From positions 1-33,983 of the forward strand of contig JAQCBQ010000004.1 of the NCBI GenBank assembly GCA_027621385.1: DNA of 33,983 nt, read 5' to 3'. This document shows positions 25,667 to 33,832 of this stretch, piece by piece (positions within the stretch are counted from its first letter, which is position 1; each line of letters opens with the position of its first letter). Made by a program: the position numbers and the translations under genes. This DNA comes from Bacteroidota bacterium (GTDB taxonomy: Bacteria > Bacteroidota > Bacteroidia > CAIKAF01). The notes under the pieces were generated by a model that worked only from the letters and a program-made list of their open reading frames with translations, ran no database searches and was not told the DNA's origin.

Positions 25667-27220
25667 TTAATTGTTTCGTTTATCCGGTTTGGCATATTGA
25701 GAACCGCCACGGTGCACATAGCGGTTGTGTTTCGCAATGCCCATTGGAGGACCAATTCGATCCATGGCACAACGGAAACCAATCCATTCAGTAGAAGCTT
25801 GTTCGTCCAAATGACGGCGAGTGCCAGGAACCATCCAGTAGGCCGGATCTTTCCATGAACCACCTTTAATAACCCGAGACTGATTGTTAATTAAAGTGGT
25901 AGCACTGTAGTCGTACATGGCATGTGTTCCAGAAACCGAATCGGCGTAGCTGGCATCGTTGAAGTACAATGAAGAAACAACGTCTCCATCTTCATAATCC
26001 AAATAGTTGGCTCGCTTGTAGTTGCGGCGCATAGCGGCATCATCTTTGGTTACATCTACATACTGAATGCGACCTAAAGAATCTTTTTCCGCCAAAAAGC
26101 CTTCATCATCCAACAATTTCTTTTTGAAAACGTTACCGCGGAATGGGCGGAACTCATCAAAATCCATTAAAGAAAGCGGGCGATATACATCCATAACCCA
26201 TTCTGAAACGTTGCCGGCCATATTATATAAGCCAAAGTCATTGGGCCAGTAAGCATATACAGGAACGGTGGCATCTCCCATATCGTTCAGACGACCTGCA
26301 CTTCCCATGTAGTCTCCACGGCCACGACGAAAGTTCGCCAAGAAGTCTCCTTTGAATTTCTCATTCGGATTTCTGGAAATATGACCACTCCAGGGGTACA
26401 GCCTTTTCTCTTTAATGATTTCGCGGTCGGTGGAAGGATCTGTGTTTCCTACTAAAGCCAATGCAGCATACTCCCATTCTGCCTCGGTTGGAAGTCGGAA
26501 TTTAGGAAGAAGCAAACCATCTTCAATACGCACTTTACGTTGTTCTCCGGTAAAAATATTTACAGGTTGGAATTTCTTTTTATTGTTCAAACCAAGTTCA
26601 TATTGACCAGCCAGATAGGCTTCAGTGTTGAAGTTTTCTTCTGCCAATTGCTCTTGAGGATGCCAAACCATGATTTTTTCCCGAACCATGATCATTTCAT
26701 TGGTTCGGTCGGTACGCCAGGCGCAAAAATCATTGGCTTGAATCCAGCTTACTCCTACAACAGGGTAGTAATTGTAGGCAGGATGCCGTAAATAGTTGTC
26801 GACATAATTGTCAAAAAAGCCCATTTTAGATCTCCAAACCAGGGTGTCGGGCAATGCCTTTGTCAACACCTCAGGGTAATCTTCTCCAAAAACCCGCTTT
26901 ACCCATTCCAAATATTCCCGGTAGGCAACATTGGAAACTTCAGCCTCGTCCATATAGAAGGAAGAAACTGTTACTCTGCGCGGTTGATTGTCATGTTCAA
27001 ACAGAACGTCTTGTTCTACTTGACCCATTACGAAGGTGCCTCCCTCAATAAGTACAAGACCAGGACCTGTTTCTTGTTCAATGTACGGCGGAACCTCAAA
27101 GCCACCATTGCGGGCATCGTTGTATGCCCATCCTGTGGTAGATGAAATTTGTTGGTCTTTGCAAGATGCAAAAGCCGCAACAAGTGCGGCTAACATTCCA
27201 ACTTGAGTTATTTTTTTCAT
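25667..27220 (-). CDS. gldJ: Gliding motility / type IX secretion lipoprotein GldJ (FGE-sulfatase fold)
   Basis: The start at 27220 (minus) is chosen because MKKITQVGMLAALVAAFASC is a lipoprotein signal with the lipidated Cys20; the ORF-track start adds 15 unsupported residues. The 517-aa product has the SUMF1/FGE fold, with GPGLVLIEGGTFVMG, SSFYMDEAEVSNVAYREYL, PVVGVSWIQANDFCAWR, FRLPTEAEWEYAA, YNMAGNVSEWVMDV and GGSWKDPAYW. The Cys pair used by formylglycine-generating enzymes in the GGS region is absent, so a structural role is expected. In gliding Bacteroidota GldJ stabilizes GldK and the outer-membrane ring. Being GldJ rather than GldK is inferred from the ETGPGLV start and from linkage to porU and porV, as in Flavobacterium johnsoniae. 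Confidence 0.87.
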   Translation of the reverse strand: MKKITQVGMLAALVAAFASCKDQQISSTTGWAYNDARNGGFEVPPYIEQETGPGLVLIEGGTFVMGQVEQDVLFEHDNQPRRVTVSSFYMDEAEVSNVAYREYLEWVKRVFGEDYPEVLTKALPDTLVWRSKMGFFDNYVDNYLRHPAYNYYPVVGVSWIQANDFCAWRTDRTNEMIMVREKIMVWHPQEQLAEENFNTEAYLAGQYELGLNNKKKFQPVNIFTGEQRKVRIEDGLLLPKFRLPTEAEWEYAALALVGNTDPSTDREIIKEKRLYPWSGHISRNPNEKFKGDFLANFRRGRGDYMGSAGRLNDMGDATVPVYAYWPNDFGLYNMAGNVSEWVMDVYRPLSLMDFDEFRPFRGNVFKKKLLDDEGFLAEKDSLGRIQYVDVTKDDAAMRRNYKRANYLDYEDGDVVSSLYFNDASYADSVSGTHAMYDYSATTLINNQSRVIKGGSWKDPAYWMVPGTRRHLDEQASTEWIGFRCAMDRIGPPMGIAKHNRYVHRGGSQYAKPDKRNN

Positions 27221-27286
27221 GCCTAGGCAGTTTAAAGCGAATACAAAGGGATAACGAAAGTACAAAAGATTATTGTATGTCCAAGT

Positions 27287-28255
27287 TTAGAAAGAAGGAC
27301 AGCGAACAGTTCGGAATCGACGCATAGGTTGTCGGCATGGAATTTTTAAGCCCAACGAAATTTCATGCGAGCCTGCAGTCCGGTTGGTTAGTCTTGAAAT
27401 GGTTACATCATAGGAATACCCAATTCTCCAGGTGTCGCGTTGTAAGCCAAACAGTGCAATAAAGGAATCGTTATTGCGGTACCAAATTCCACCTACAATA
27501 GGTCCTTTTCCGGCATACAAACCAATGTTTAATTGATAAAAGGATTGCTGCAACATAAAAAGAACGTTGGGAGAAATGAACAAATCACCGGAATACTTAC
27601 GGCGCTTGCCCAAGGGAATCATGGCTCCAAAATGAGTAGTTAACTTAAAGGGTAGTGCACTTGCACCCAAAAAACCCTCATTTGGCTGAGTAATATGATG
27701 AATGGCGGCGCCACCATAAAATATTTGATTGTACAAGACGGCCCCTGCGGCAAAATCAATCATCACCTTCTCGTCGTTATCAAAAACCTCTTGAGTAGCA
27801 TAAATAAATCCGTAGCGGTCATCAATTTGGTCCCCAAAGGTCAGTTTACCTACATCTAAGCTGCGTTGCAAAATACCCACTTCCGCCGCCAAGCGCAGGC
27901 TGGCCTTGCGTGACAATTTGATTAAATACGAATATGAAACGGCAAAATTGTGCGAGGTAATGGTATTCGTTCCGGCTTCATCCCGCATCATGCGGATGCC
28001 AATCCCACCTTGCAAGGCATCAAAATGCTGATCGTAAGAAACAGCATATGTTCTATAATTTCCAGAAATACCGGTCCACTGAAAACGGCTGTTCATGGAA
28101 ATTCTAGGGCAACGGACAGAGCCGGCAAAAGCGGGGTTCAAATATATTTGGTTGGCATAAAACTGAGTAAATTGAGGGTCTTGGGCCTCTGCCGTAACCA
28201 CTGCTAACCCACCGGCCAACACCAAAAATATCTTCTTTAAAATGTTATTTACCAT
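27287..28255 (-). CDS. PorP/SprF family type IX secretion outer membrane protein
   Basis: The 322-aa product starts with a signal peptide (MVNNILKKIFLVLAGGLAVVTAEA) and then QDPQFTQFYANQIYLNPAFAGS, the hallmark N-terminus of the PorP/SprF family. Repeated beta-strand patterns and HEISLGLKIPCRQP near the C-terminus agree with a membrane beta-barrel. Members work in type IX secretion, often paired with a particular surface adhesin; no large adhesin gene is next to it here. It lies 66 nt upstream of gldJ on the same strand, so the two may share a transcript. It is divergent from porU. Confidence 0.9.
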   Translation of the reverse strand: MVNNILKKIFLVLAGGLAVVTAEAQDPQFTQFYANQIYLNPAFAGSVRCPRISMNSRFQWTGISGNYRTYAVSYDQHFDALQGGIGIRMMRDEAGTNTITSHNFAVSYSYLIKLSRKASLRLAAEVGILQRSLDVGKLTFGDQIDDRYGFIYATQEVFDNDEKVMIDFAAGAVLYNQIFYGGAAIHHITQPNEGFLGASALPFKLTTHFGAMIPLGKRRKYSGDLFISPNVLFMLQQSFYQLNIGLYAGKGPIVGGIWYRNNDSFIALFGLQRDTWRIGYSYDVTISRLTNRTAGSHEISLGLKIPCRQPMRRFRTVRCPSF

Positions 28256-28280
28256 AACCGAAGAATGGACATATGAAGTT

Positions 28281-28288
28281 CAAAGATA
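28281..28288 (-). promoter_or_regulatory. -7 promoter box for porP
   Basis: On the minus strand TATCTTTG matches TAnnTTTG exactly, 25 nt before the porP ATG. A -33 TTG is not clear. It probably drives porP and possibly gldJ. Confidence 0.6.
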
Positions 28289-28538
28289 AGAAACGGGAGT
28301 AAAGTTAGAACATATTTTAACATTTTGATGTTGAAAATGCAGAAGGCTCTCGGTCAAAACCCAAAGTCGAGGTGTTTGCATATCCTAAAATTTAATTCAT
28401 TTCTAACCCATGAGGTATACGAAAATCGATTGTGCCGCGTTATTGGCTCGATCTTGCATCAGATTTCTCCTTTAAAGTTACGATTTAATTTTAAAAATTC
28501 AAGTCTTTCCATGCCTGCGTTCAGATTTTCTTGTTGGA

Positions 28539-28570
28539 TTTGTACCTGTGCCCTCCAACATGTACCTTTA
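28539..28570 (+). promoter_or_regulatory. -33/-7 promoter for porU
   Basis: TTTG (28539-28542), a 20-bp spacer and TACCTTTA (28563-28570) fit the Bacteroidota TTTG/TAnnTTTG promoter, with one mismatch in the last base. The -7 box ends six nt before the chosen porU ATG. Confidence 0.6.
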
Positions 28571-28576
28571 CATTCT

Positions 28577-31500
28577 ATGAGGTTGTTCGTTTTTGGAATT
28601 GTTTTTTTTCTTGGTTTAACTGCATCGGCTCAGCCCAATCCAATTCGTGTTTCTCTTGATTTGAAAGAGCGGGTGCAAGCCGACTCGAAGGATGAGACCA
28701 TAGAATTGATGGGCTTAAATGCATTTCCCGATTCCAAGCGACCTTCGTGGTCCCTTGTATTTGAACGCGGTCAGGCCCTGATGTCGTACTCCGTTCGGCC
28801 CATTTCATTCGATACACTTAGAACGAATGCGCAGGTGCTGGCAGATCTGCCACTTTTAAGTCATGAAATTCGCACCAAGGCCTTGCGGTATTCTGTTCGT
28901 GGAGAACAATTCCTGCGTTTGATTGGCGACGCGCTTTTTAAAGATACGGATGGCCACATCCTTTTAATTAAAGAGGTAGAACTCGCCCCTCAACCCATTA
29001 TCTCATCAGAAAGTGCTACCAAATCGTTTTCATTTCCCCTCAGTTCTTCGGTCCTTAATTCGGGAACTTGGTTTAAATTGGGAATGGTTTCGGAAGGGGT
29101 ACACCGCTTAGATTACAATCAGTTGTTGCAATGGAATGCCATTAGCGGCCCCATATCATCCAATCAATTGGGTATGGTGGGGAACGGCGGCTACCGATTG
29201 GCGGAAGATTTAAATGCCCCACGTCCAGATGACCTTCAACCCATTCCTTTGCAGATTGAAGACGGCGGAGACGGTCAATTTGGCCCAGGAGACTTTCTCC
29301 TGTTTTACACGCATGGATTAAAACGCTGGGTTTGGAACGGTCAGCAATACGAGCATGACAATAATATGTATTCCGATACTGTCTATGCTTTTTTTAGTCC
29401 CAATCAGCCGGGGCCCCGACTTCAAAATCAAACCATGCCACAGGGGTTGCCTGAGTATATCACCAACAAGGGAGACTTTTTCCAATGGGTAGAAGAAGAA
29501 AAGCAAAACCTCATTAAATCAGGCCGAAAGTGGTTTGGCGATGTGTTTAGCTTTACCAATACCTATTCGTATTCATTTTCCTTAGGTAACTGGACGCCGG
29601 GAGATTCCGTTTCCCTTCGAATAGCTACCGCTGCCCGATGTGTCAGTTGCTCTTCTGTGTTTTCGTTTTCAGCCAATGGAATTTCTGTGGGCAGTGCCAC
29701 TTTGGGTCAGGTTTCCAGCAATTACGCCGGCAACTACATCACTGAAAATACATTTTCAACCCGATTTCCCGTAAATTCCAGCACGCTGTCTGTTCAGGTT
29801 TCTCGAACCAGCCCCCAATCCGGTTCTGAAGATCAACGCGCCTGGTTGGATTATGTTACCGTCCATTACCGACCAACGCTTCAGTTTAGCGGGCAACCCT
29901 TCGTTTTTCAAGATCATAAGGCAGCGGGATTGGCCGAATTTCGAATCTTAAATCCAAGCTTACCTATGCAAATGTGGCGGGTCGATGACATGGCCAACCC
30001 CCTAAACCTTAAAACGGCATCTGCTAGCGGTTTTGATTACGTTCGCCTTGAAAATGCAGAAGGAGCTAAGTTGGTTGTGTTTGGAGCACCCAATACCCTT
30101 CCATCGCCTTCCTTCTTCGGACAGGTCCCCAATCAAAATATCCATGCCCTGGTCGCTTTAGACCCTGTCCCAGATTTGGTGGTAATTACGCATCCTTCTC
30201 TTGTGCAACCGGCCACAGAACTTGCCGAAATGCACCAAGTGCAAGACGGAATGGTGGTGCACTTGGTTACAACAGAACAGATTTTCAACGAGTATTCCAG
30301 CGGCGGCCAGGATATTTCCGCTCTTCGGGATTATGTTCGCAGCTATTTCCAATTTAGGGGCGATTCCATTGGTCCTCGATATGTTATGCTTTACGGTTCT
30401 GGCAGCTTCGACTATCTACCCCATCGAAACCGGCTTTCGGCCCCCAATCACAATTTGGTGCCCTCGTTTCAAACTTGGGATTCGCGCAGCCGAAGCGGCG
30501 GTTCTCACCCCTCTGATTTTTTCTATGCGGCATTCAGCCCGAACACCAGCAGCGACGGTGTGGTGAACAGCAGTACGCCCATTTGGCTTGGCATAGGTCG
30601 CGTGTTAGCTACCACTGCAGAAGAAGGATTTGCTTACAATCGAAAAGTTCAGCATTATCAAGAAAGCAGCGATTGCTTCGGAGATTGGCGCAACACTGTA
30701 ACGCTGTTCTCTGACGATATGGAAGCCGCGTGGGAAAGCAGCTTTATTACCGACAACGAATGGATTTACCAATGGCTGAAAACCAATCAGCCCGTTTGGA
30801 ATGTTGATAAGGTTTACATTGATGCGTTTCAACAAAATACCACAGCTGGGCAGAGGTATCCGGAAGCCAACGATTACTTGAATCGGCGAATAAATAAAGG
30901 CACCTTGTTTTTAAATTACATTGGCCATGGTGGCGAATCCGGACTTACCGCAGAACGAGTACTGCAAATCGATGACATTGAAAAATGGACAAACTCCAAT
31001 CAGTCTTCGATTTTCTCCACAGCAACCTGCACCTTCACCCGGTTTGATGACCCAACCTTTGAATCGGCCGGAGTGCGCGTTCTGCAACGAGAAGATAAAG
31101 GAGCAGTAGCCTTATTGAGTACAGTTCGAGCCATTCCGGTGGTTCCAACTTACCTTAAAAAATGGACTCAGGTCACCTTCGGAGGGTTTGATGCTTCTGA
31201 TACACGCTTGGGAGATATCCTGTTTGAATCTAGAAAATGCATTCCCAGTTGCGACGGTGGAGAAAACAATATTTTACTTTTTGGCGACCCTGCCTTGCGT
31301 CCCGCTTATCCTAGGTATTTGGTGCTGACAGATAGCATAAATGGACAGGCCATTCAAAATGAATCTTTTGATGATACCCTAAAGGCAACAGATGTGGTTC
31401 GGATCAGTGGCCGAATCGCCACCCGCGATAGCATACTAATGGACTCCTTCAATGGGATTATCTCGGTCACGGTGTACGATAAACCCCAGCAACTTCAAAC

Positions 31501-32404
31501 CCTTAAAAACGATGCTGAAGGGATGAACTTTGATTTTGAAATCCAAAATTCGGTGGTTTTCCGGGGCCAAGCTAGCGTTCAAAACGGTCAATGGAGCATA
31601 CAGTTTAAGGTGCCGCTGGATATCAATTACTTGGTAGGCGAAGGAAAATTCAGCTATTACGCACACAACGGAAACGTGGACGCTCATGGCTACCAAGCCA
31701 ATATTAAAATTGGTGGTGCCTCCGGAAACTGTGAAAACGATGGACAAGGCCCAGAAGTTACCTTATTCATGAACGACTCCCTGTTTGTGAATTTAGGAAT
31801 TACCCATGCTTCGCCCACATTTTACGCAGAAGTAAACGACGCAAGCGGCATCAATACGGCCAATGGAGGCATTGGCCATGAAATTCAACTGAGCATTACG
31901 GGCCCTGTGAATCAAACATTTTACCTCAATGATTATTATGAGGCGGCCATCAACAGCTACCAATCCGGCTCAATCCGCTTCCAATTGAAAGACCTGCCCG
32001 AGGGCTTTTATACGGCCGAATTGTTGGTCTGGGACGGCTGCAATCAAGCCACTCGAACAACATTGAATTTTACGGTAGTCGGAACGCAACCCAATCTGAT
32101 TCGCGCAGAAGCTTGGCCAAATCCATTTGATAATCAAACGGCGTTAACGTTCCAACACAATTTAGCCGGAAAAGAACTAAAAGCCCATGTCCGCCTCACC
32201 GATGTGAGTGGAAGTTTGGTCAGAGAATTCAATTGGAACGGCAACTCAACAGGTTTCCAAGGTATCAATTTAACTTGGGATGGCACAAACAGCAGCGGCT
32301 CAAAAGTCAGTCCGGGCATGTATATTTTTTCGGTACAGCTGTCAGACGAGTTCGGTCAGGCTGCCTATGGCTATGGCCGAGTTATTTATGCCGGACGCCC
32401 ATAA
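28577..32404 (+). CDS. porU: Type IX secretion sortase PorU (C25 gingipain-like)
   Basis: The ATG at 28577 is preferred because it begins a clear signal peptide (MRLFVFGIVFFLGLTASAQ); the 84 extra residues in the ORF track do not fit. The 1275-aa product has a long N-terminal beta-rich region, then a caspase-like C25 peptidase domain. Its predicted catalytic His784 lies in NYIGHGGESGLT and Cys818 in STATCTFTRFDDP. A type IX C-terminal signal domain follows (AEAWPNPFDN ... GMYIFSVQL). PorU cleaves the C-terminal signal from cargo at the cell surface and joins cargo to the anchor, as part of the attachment complex with PorV. It is followed by porV after 52 nt. Confidence 0.95.
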   Translation: MRLFVFGIVFFLGLTASAQPNPIRVSLDLKERVQADSKDETIELMGLNAFPDSKRPSWSLVFERGQALMSYSVRPISFDTLRTNAQVLADLPLLSHEIRTKALRYSVRGEQFLRLIGDALFKDTDGHILLIKEVELAPQPIISSESATKSFSFPLSSSVLNSGTWFKLGMVSEGVHRLDYNQLLQWNAISGPISSNQLGMVGNGGYRLAEDLNAPRPDDLQPIPLQIEDGGDGQFGPGDFLLFYTHGLKRWVWNGQQYEHDNNMYSDTVYAFFSPNQPGPRLQNQTMPQGLPEYITNKGDFFQWVEEEKQNLIKSGRKWFGDVFSFTNTYSYSFSLGNWTPGDSVSLRIATAARCVSCSSVFSFSANGISVGSATLGQVSSNYAGNYITENTFSTRFPVNSSTLSVQVSRTSPQSGSEDQRAWLDYVTVHYRPTLQFSGQPFVFQDHKAAGLAEFRILNPSLPMQMWRVDDMANPLNLKTASASGFDYVRLENAEGAKLVVFGAPNTLPSPSFFGQVPNQNIHALVALDPVPDLVVITHPSLVQPATELAEMHQVQDGMVVHLVTTEQIFNEYSSGGQDISALRDYVRSYFQFRGDSIGPRYVMLYGSGSFDYLPHRNRLSAPNHNLVPSFQTWDSRSRSGGSHPSDFFYAAFSPNTSSDGVVNSSTPIWLGIGRVLATTAEEGFAYNRKVQHYQESSDCFGDWRNTVTLFSDDMEAAWESSFITDNEWIYQWLKTNQPVWNVDKVYIDAFQQNTTAGQRYPEANDYLNRRINKGTLFLNYIGHGGESGLTAERVLQIDDIEKWTNSNQSSIFSTATCTFTRFDDPTFESAGVRVLQREDKGAVALLSTVRAIPVVPTYLKKWTQVTFGGFDASDTRLGDILFESRKCIPSCDGGENNILLFGDPALRPAYPRYLVLTDSINGQAIQNESFDDTLKATDVVRISGRIATRDSILMDSFNGIISVTVYDKPQQLQTLKNDAEGMNFDFEIQNSVVFRGQASVQNGQWSIQFKVPLDINYLVGEGKFSYYAHNGNVDAHGYQANIKIGGASGNCENDGQGPEVTLFMNDSLFVNLGITHASPTFYAEVNDASGINTANGGIGHEIQLSITGPVNQTFYLNDYYEAAINSYQSGSIRFQLKDLPEGFYTAELLVWDGCNQATRTTLNFTVVGTQPNLIRAEAWPNPFDNQTALTFQHNLAGKELKAHVRLTDVSGSLVREFNWNGNSTGFQGINLTWDGTNSSGSKVSPGMYIFSVQLSDEFGQAAYGYGRVIYAGRP

Positions 32405-32426
32405 CCCATATTAACTGAAACTGACC

Positions 32427-32434
32427 TATATTTG
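32427..32434 (+). promoter_or_regulatory. -7 promoter box for porV
   Basis: TATATTTG is an exact TAnnTTTG match, 22 nt before the porV ATG and after the porU stop. porV may thus be transcribed both on its own and by read-through from porU. No clear -33 TTG is seen. Confidence 0.6.
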
Positions 32435-32456
32435 CACAGCAGGAATTACATTTAGC

Positions 32457-33644
32457 ATGCACACAATTTTCAAACATACTGCGCTTGCCCTACTTTGTGT
32501 TGGAGCAGCTACTTCTACAAGCCGCGCTCAAGACAGCGAGCCTACACGGGTTGTAACAACCTCCGTTCCTTTCCTGGTCATCGGCCCCGACGCTAGAGCC
32601 GGAGGAATGGCCGATCAAGGTGTTTCCACCTCTGCCGATGCCAATTCACTGCATTGGAACGTGGCTAAACTTGCCTTTGTTGATAAACCCATGGGAATGT
32701 CGGTATCTTACACACCCTGGCTGCGAAATTTAGTTCCGGATATCAATTTGGCCTACGTAGGGTTTTATGGAAAAATCAACGACCGCTTTACCGTTGGTGC
32801 CTCGCTGCGCTACTTTAATATGGGCGATATTAACTTTACGGATGAAGTCGGCATGTTTATGGGGACGTTTACTCCCAATGAATTGGCCATCGATGCCGGA
32901 GGTTCTCTGCTTTTGTCTGAGTATTGGAGCATGGGCATTAGCTTTAAATTTATCAGTTCTAACCTTACGCTGGGGCAGCAAGTCAACGGTCAACCCACAC
33001 AGCCCGGTTTGGCCGGTGCAGGTGATTTGGGTTTTTATTTTCAAAAACCCGGTCGTAAAATTGCCGGATTTCCCGTCATGTATCGCTTCGGAACCGCTAT
33101 CCAAAATATCGGGTCAAAAATTGATTATGGCAGTGCCCGTGGTCCGGAATGGATTCCTGTGAATTTCCGATTGGGTGGTGGAGCTGAACTTAAAATTGAC
33201 GACTACAATCGAATTGCCTTGAATTTGGAAGTCAGCAAGTTGCTTGTTCCAACTCCGCCAGAAACCAACATTACTGGCGATACCATCATTGCGGGACAAG
33301 ACCGCGATCGCCCTGTCCTCACAGGTATGTTTACTTCGCTGGCCGATGCGCCCGGTACCGGAGTATATGGTAGCGTGTTTGCCGAAGAAATGGACGAGTT
33401 TGTTTGGAGCATTGCTGCAGAATATTGGTACGGAAATGTCCTTGCCATCCGTTCAGGGTTCTTCTATGAATCGCCCCGCAAAGGCAACCGGCAATATGTA
33501 ACCTTAGGCGCCGGTTTGCGCTACAAAGTCTTCGGTCTAGATTTCGCGTACGTATTGCCCGTCGGCGGTCGCACAAATCCCCTTTCCAACACGCTACGCT
33601 TCACCCTAAGCTTTGATTTCGCAAAGGGTTTCGGAAAAAATTAA
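32457..33644 (+). CDS. porV: Type IX secretion outer membrane protein PorV (LptO)
   Basis: The 395-aa product has a signal peptide (MHTIFKHTALALLCVGAATSTSRA), then the PorV hallmark VPFLVIGPDARAGGMADQGVSTSADANSLHWN (quoted in part as GPDARAGGMAD). Alternating amphipathic strands of a FadL-like barrel follow, ending in TLRFTLSFDF, a typical outer-membrane barrel end. PorV collects cargo from the SprA translocon and presents it to PorU. Adjacent genes encoding the shuttle and the sortase are typical of type IX organisms. Repeat copy 5 begins about 43 nt after the stop. Confidence 0.95.
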   Translation: MHTIFKHTALALLCVGAATSTSRAQDSEPTRVVTTSVPFLVIGPDARAGGMADQGVSTSADANSLHWNVAKLAFVDKPMGMSVSYTPWLRNLVPDINLAYVGFYGKINDRFTVGASLRYFNMGDINFTDEVGMFMGTFTPNELAIDAGGSLLLSEYWSMGISFKFISSNLTLGQQVNGQPTQPGLAGAGDLGFYFQKPGRKIAGFPVMYRFGTAIQNIGSKIDYGSARGPEWIPVNFRLGGGAELKIDDYNRIALNLEVSKLLVPTPPETNITGDTIIAGQDRDRPVLTGMFTSLADAPGTGVYGSVFAEEMDEFVWSIAAEYWYGNVLAIRSGFFYESPRKGNRQYVTLGAGLRYKVFGLDFAYVLPVGGRTNPLSNTLRFTLSFDFAKGFGKN

Positions 33645-33670
33645 GAGTAAATCGTACCGTCAATTCTCCT

Positions 33671-33688
33671 CAAAAAGTGTTCTTTTTG
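33671..33688 (+). terminator. Weak hairpin after porV
   Basis: CAAAAAG-TGTT-CTTTTTG can form a 7-bp stem, AT-rich and without a separate T-tract beyond the stem. It could help end porV transcription, but the evidence is weak; the repeat that follows may matter more. Confidence 0.35.
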
Positions 33689-33832
33689 GGCGGTTACGGG
33701 CTTTCAGCAGTAGTCCTCGCCAAAAGCAGGGTATGCAGCGTCCTATGTTAGGCTCCTAAAGTCGCCTACATAGGCCAGCGCATACCGCTGCTTTTCGCTG
33801 TGGGCTACTTGCTTCAATCCCTACCGCGGGCC
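33688..33832 (+). repeat. Intergenic palindromic repeat, copy 5 (forward)
   Basis: Left end GGGCGGTTACGGGCTTTC, outer stem GTAGTCC / GGGCTAC, arms AAAAGCAG-GGTATGC / GCATACC-GCTGCTTTT (2-nt insertion) and CCTATGT / ACATAGG (perfect). Core GGCTCCTAAAGTCGCCT (33751-33767), right end TTCAATCCCTACCGCGGGCC. This copy has the most regular overall fold. It runs in the porV sense direction. Confidence 0.9.

Larger units (their letters stand above)
28256..28576. promoter_or_regulatory. Divergent promoter region between porP and porU
   Basis: This 321-bp stretch has no convincing gene; the in-frame upstream extension of the porU ORF (from 28325) lacks signal-peptide logic and is taken as non-coding. 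It holds an exact minus-strand TAnnTTTG (28281-28288) for porP and a -33/-7 pair for porU. A small inverted repeat CATTTT-GATGTTG-AAAATG lies near 28320. Confidence 0.6.

Noticed and set aside
27221-27265. 15-residue N-terminal extension of GldJ
   Set aside because: The lipoprotein signal starts at MKKITQVG; the longer start would bury it.
28325-28576. 84-residue N-terminal extension of PorU in the ORF track
   Set aside because: A proper signal peptide begins at 28577 and a promoter (TTTG-N20-TACCTTTA) lies inside the extension.
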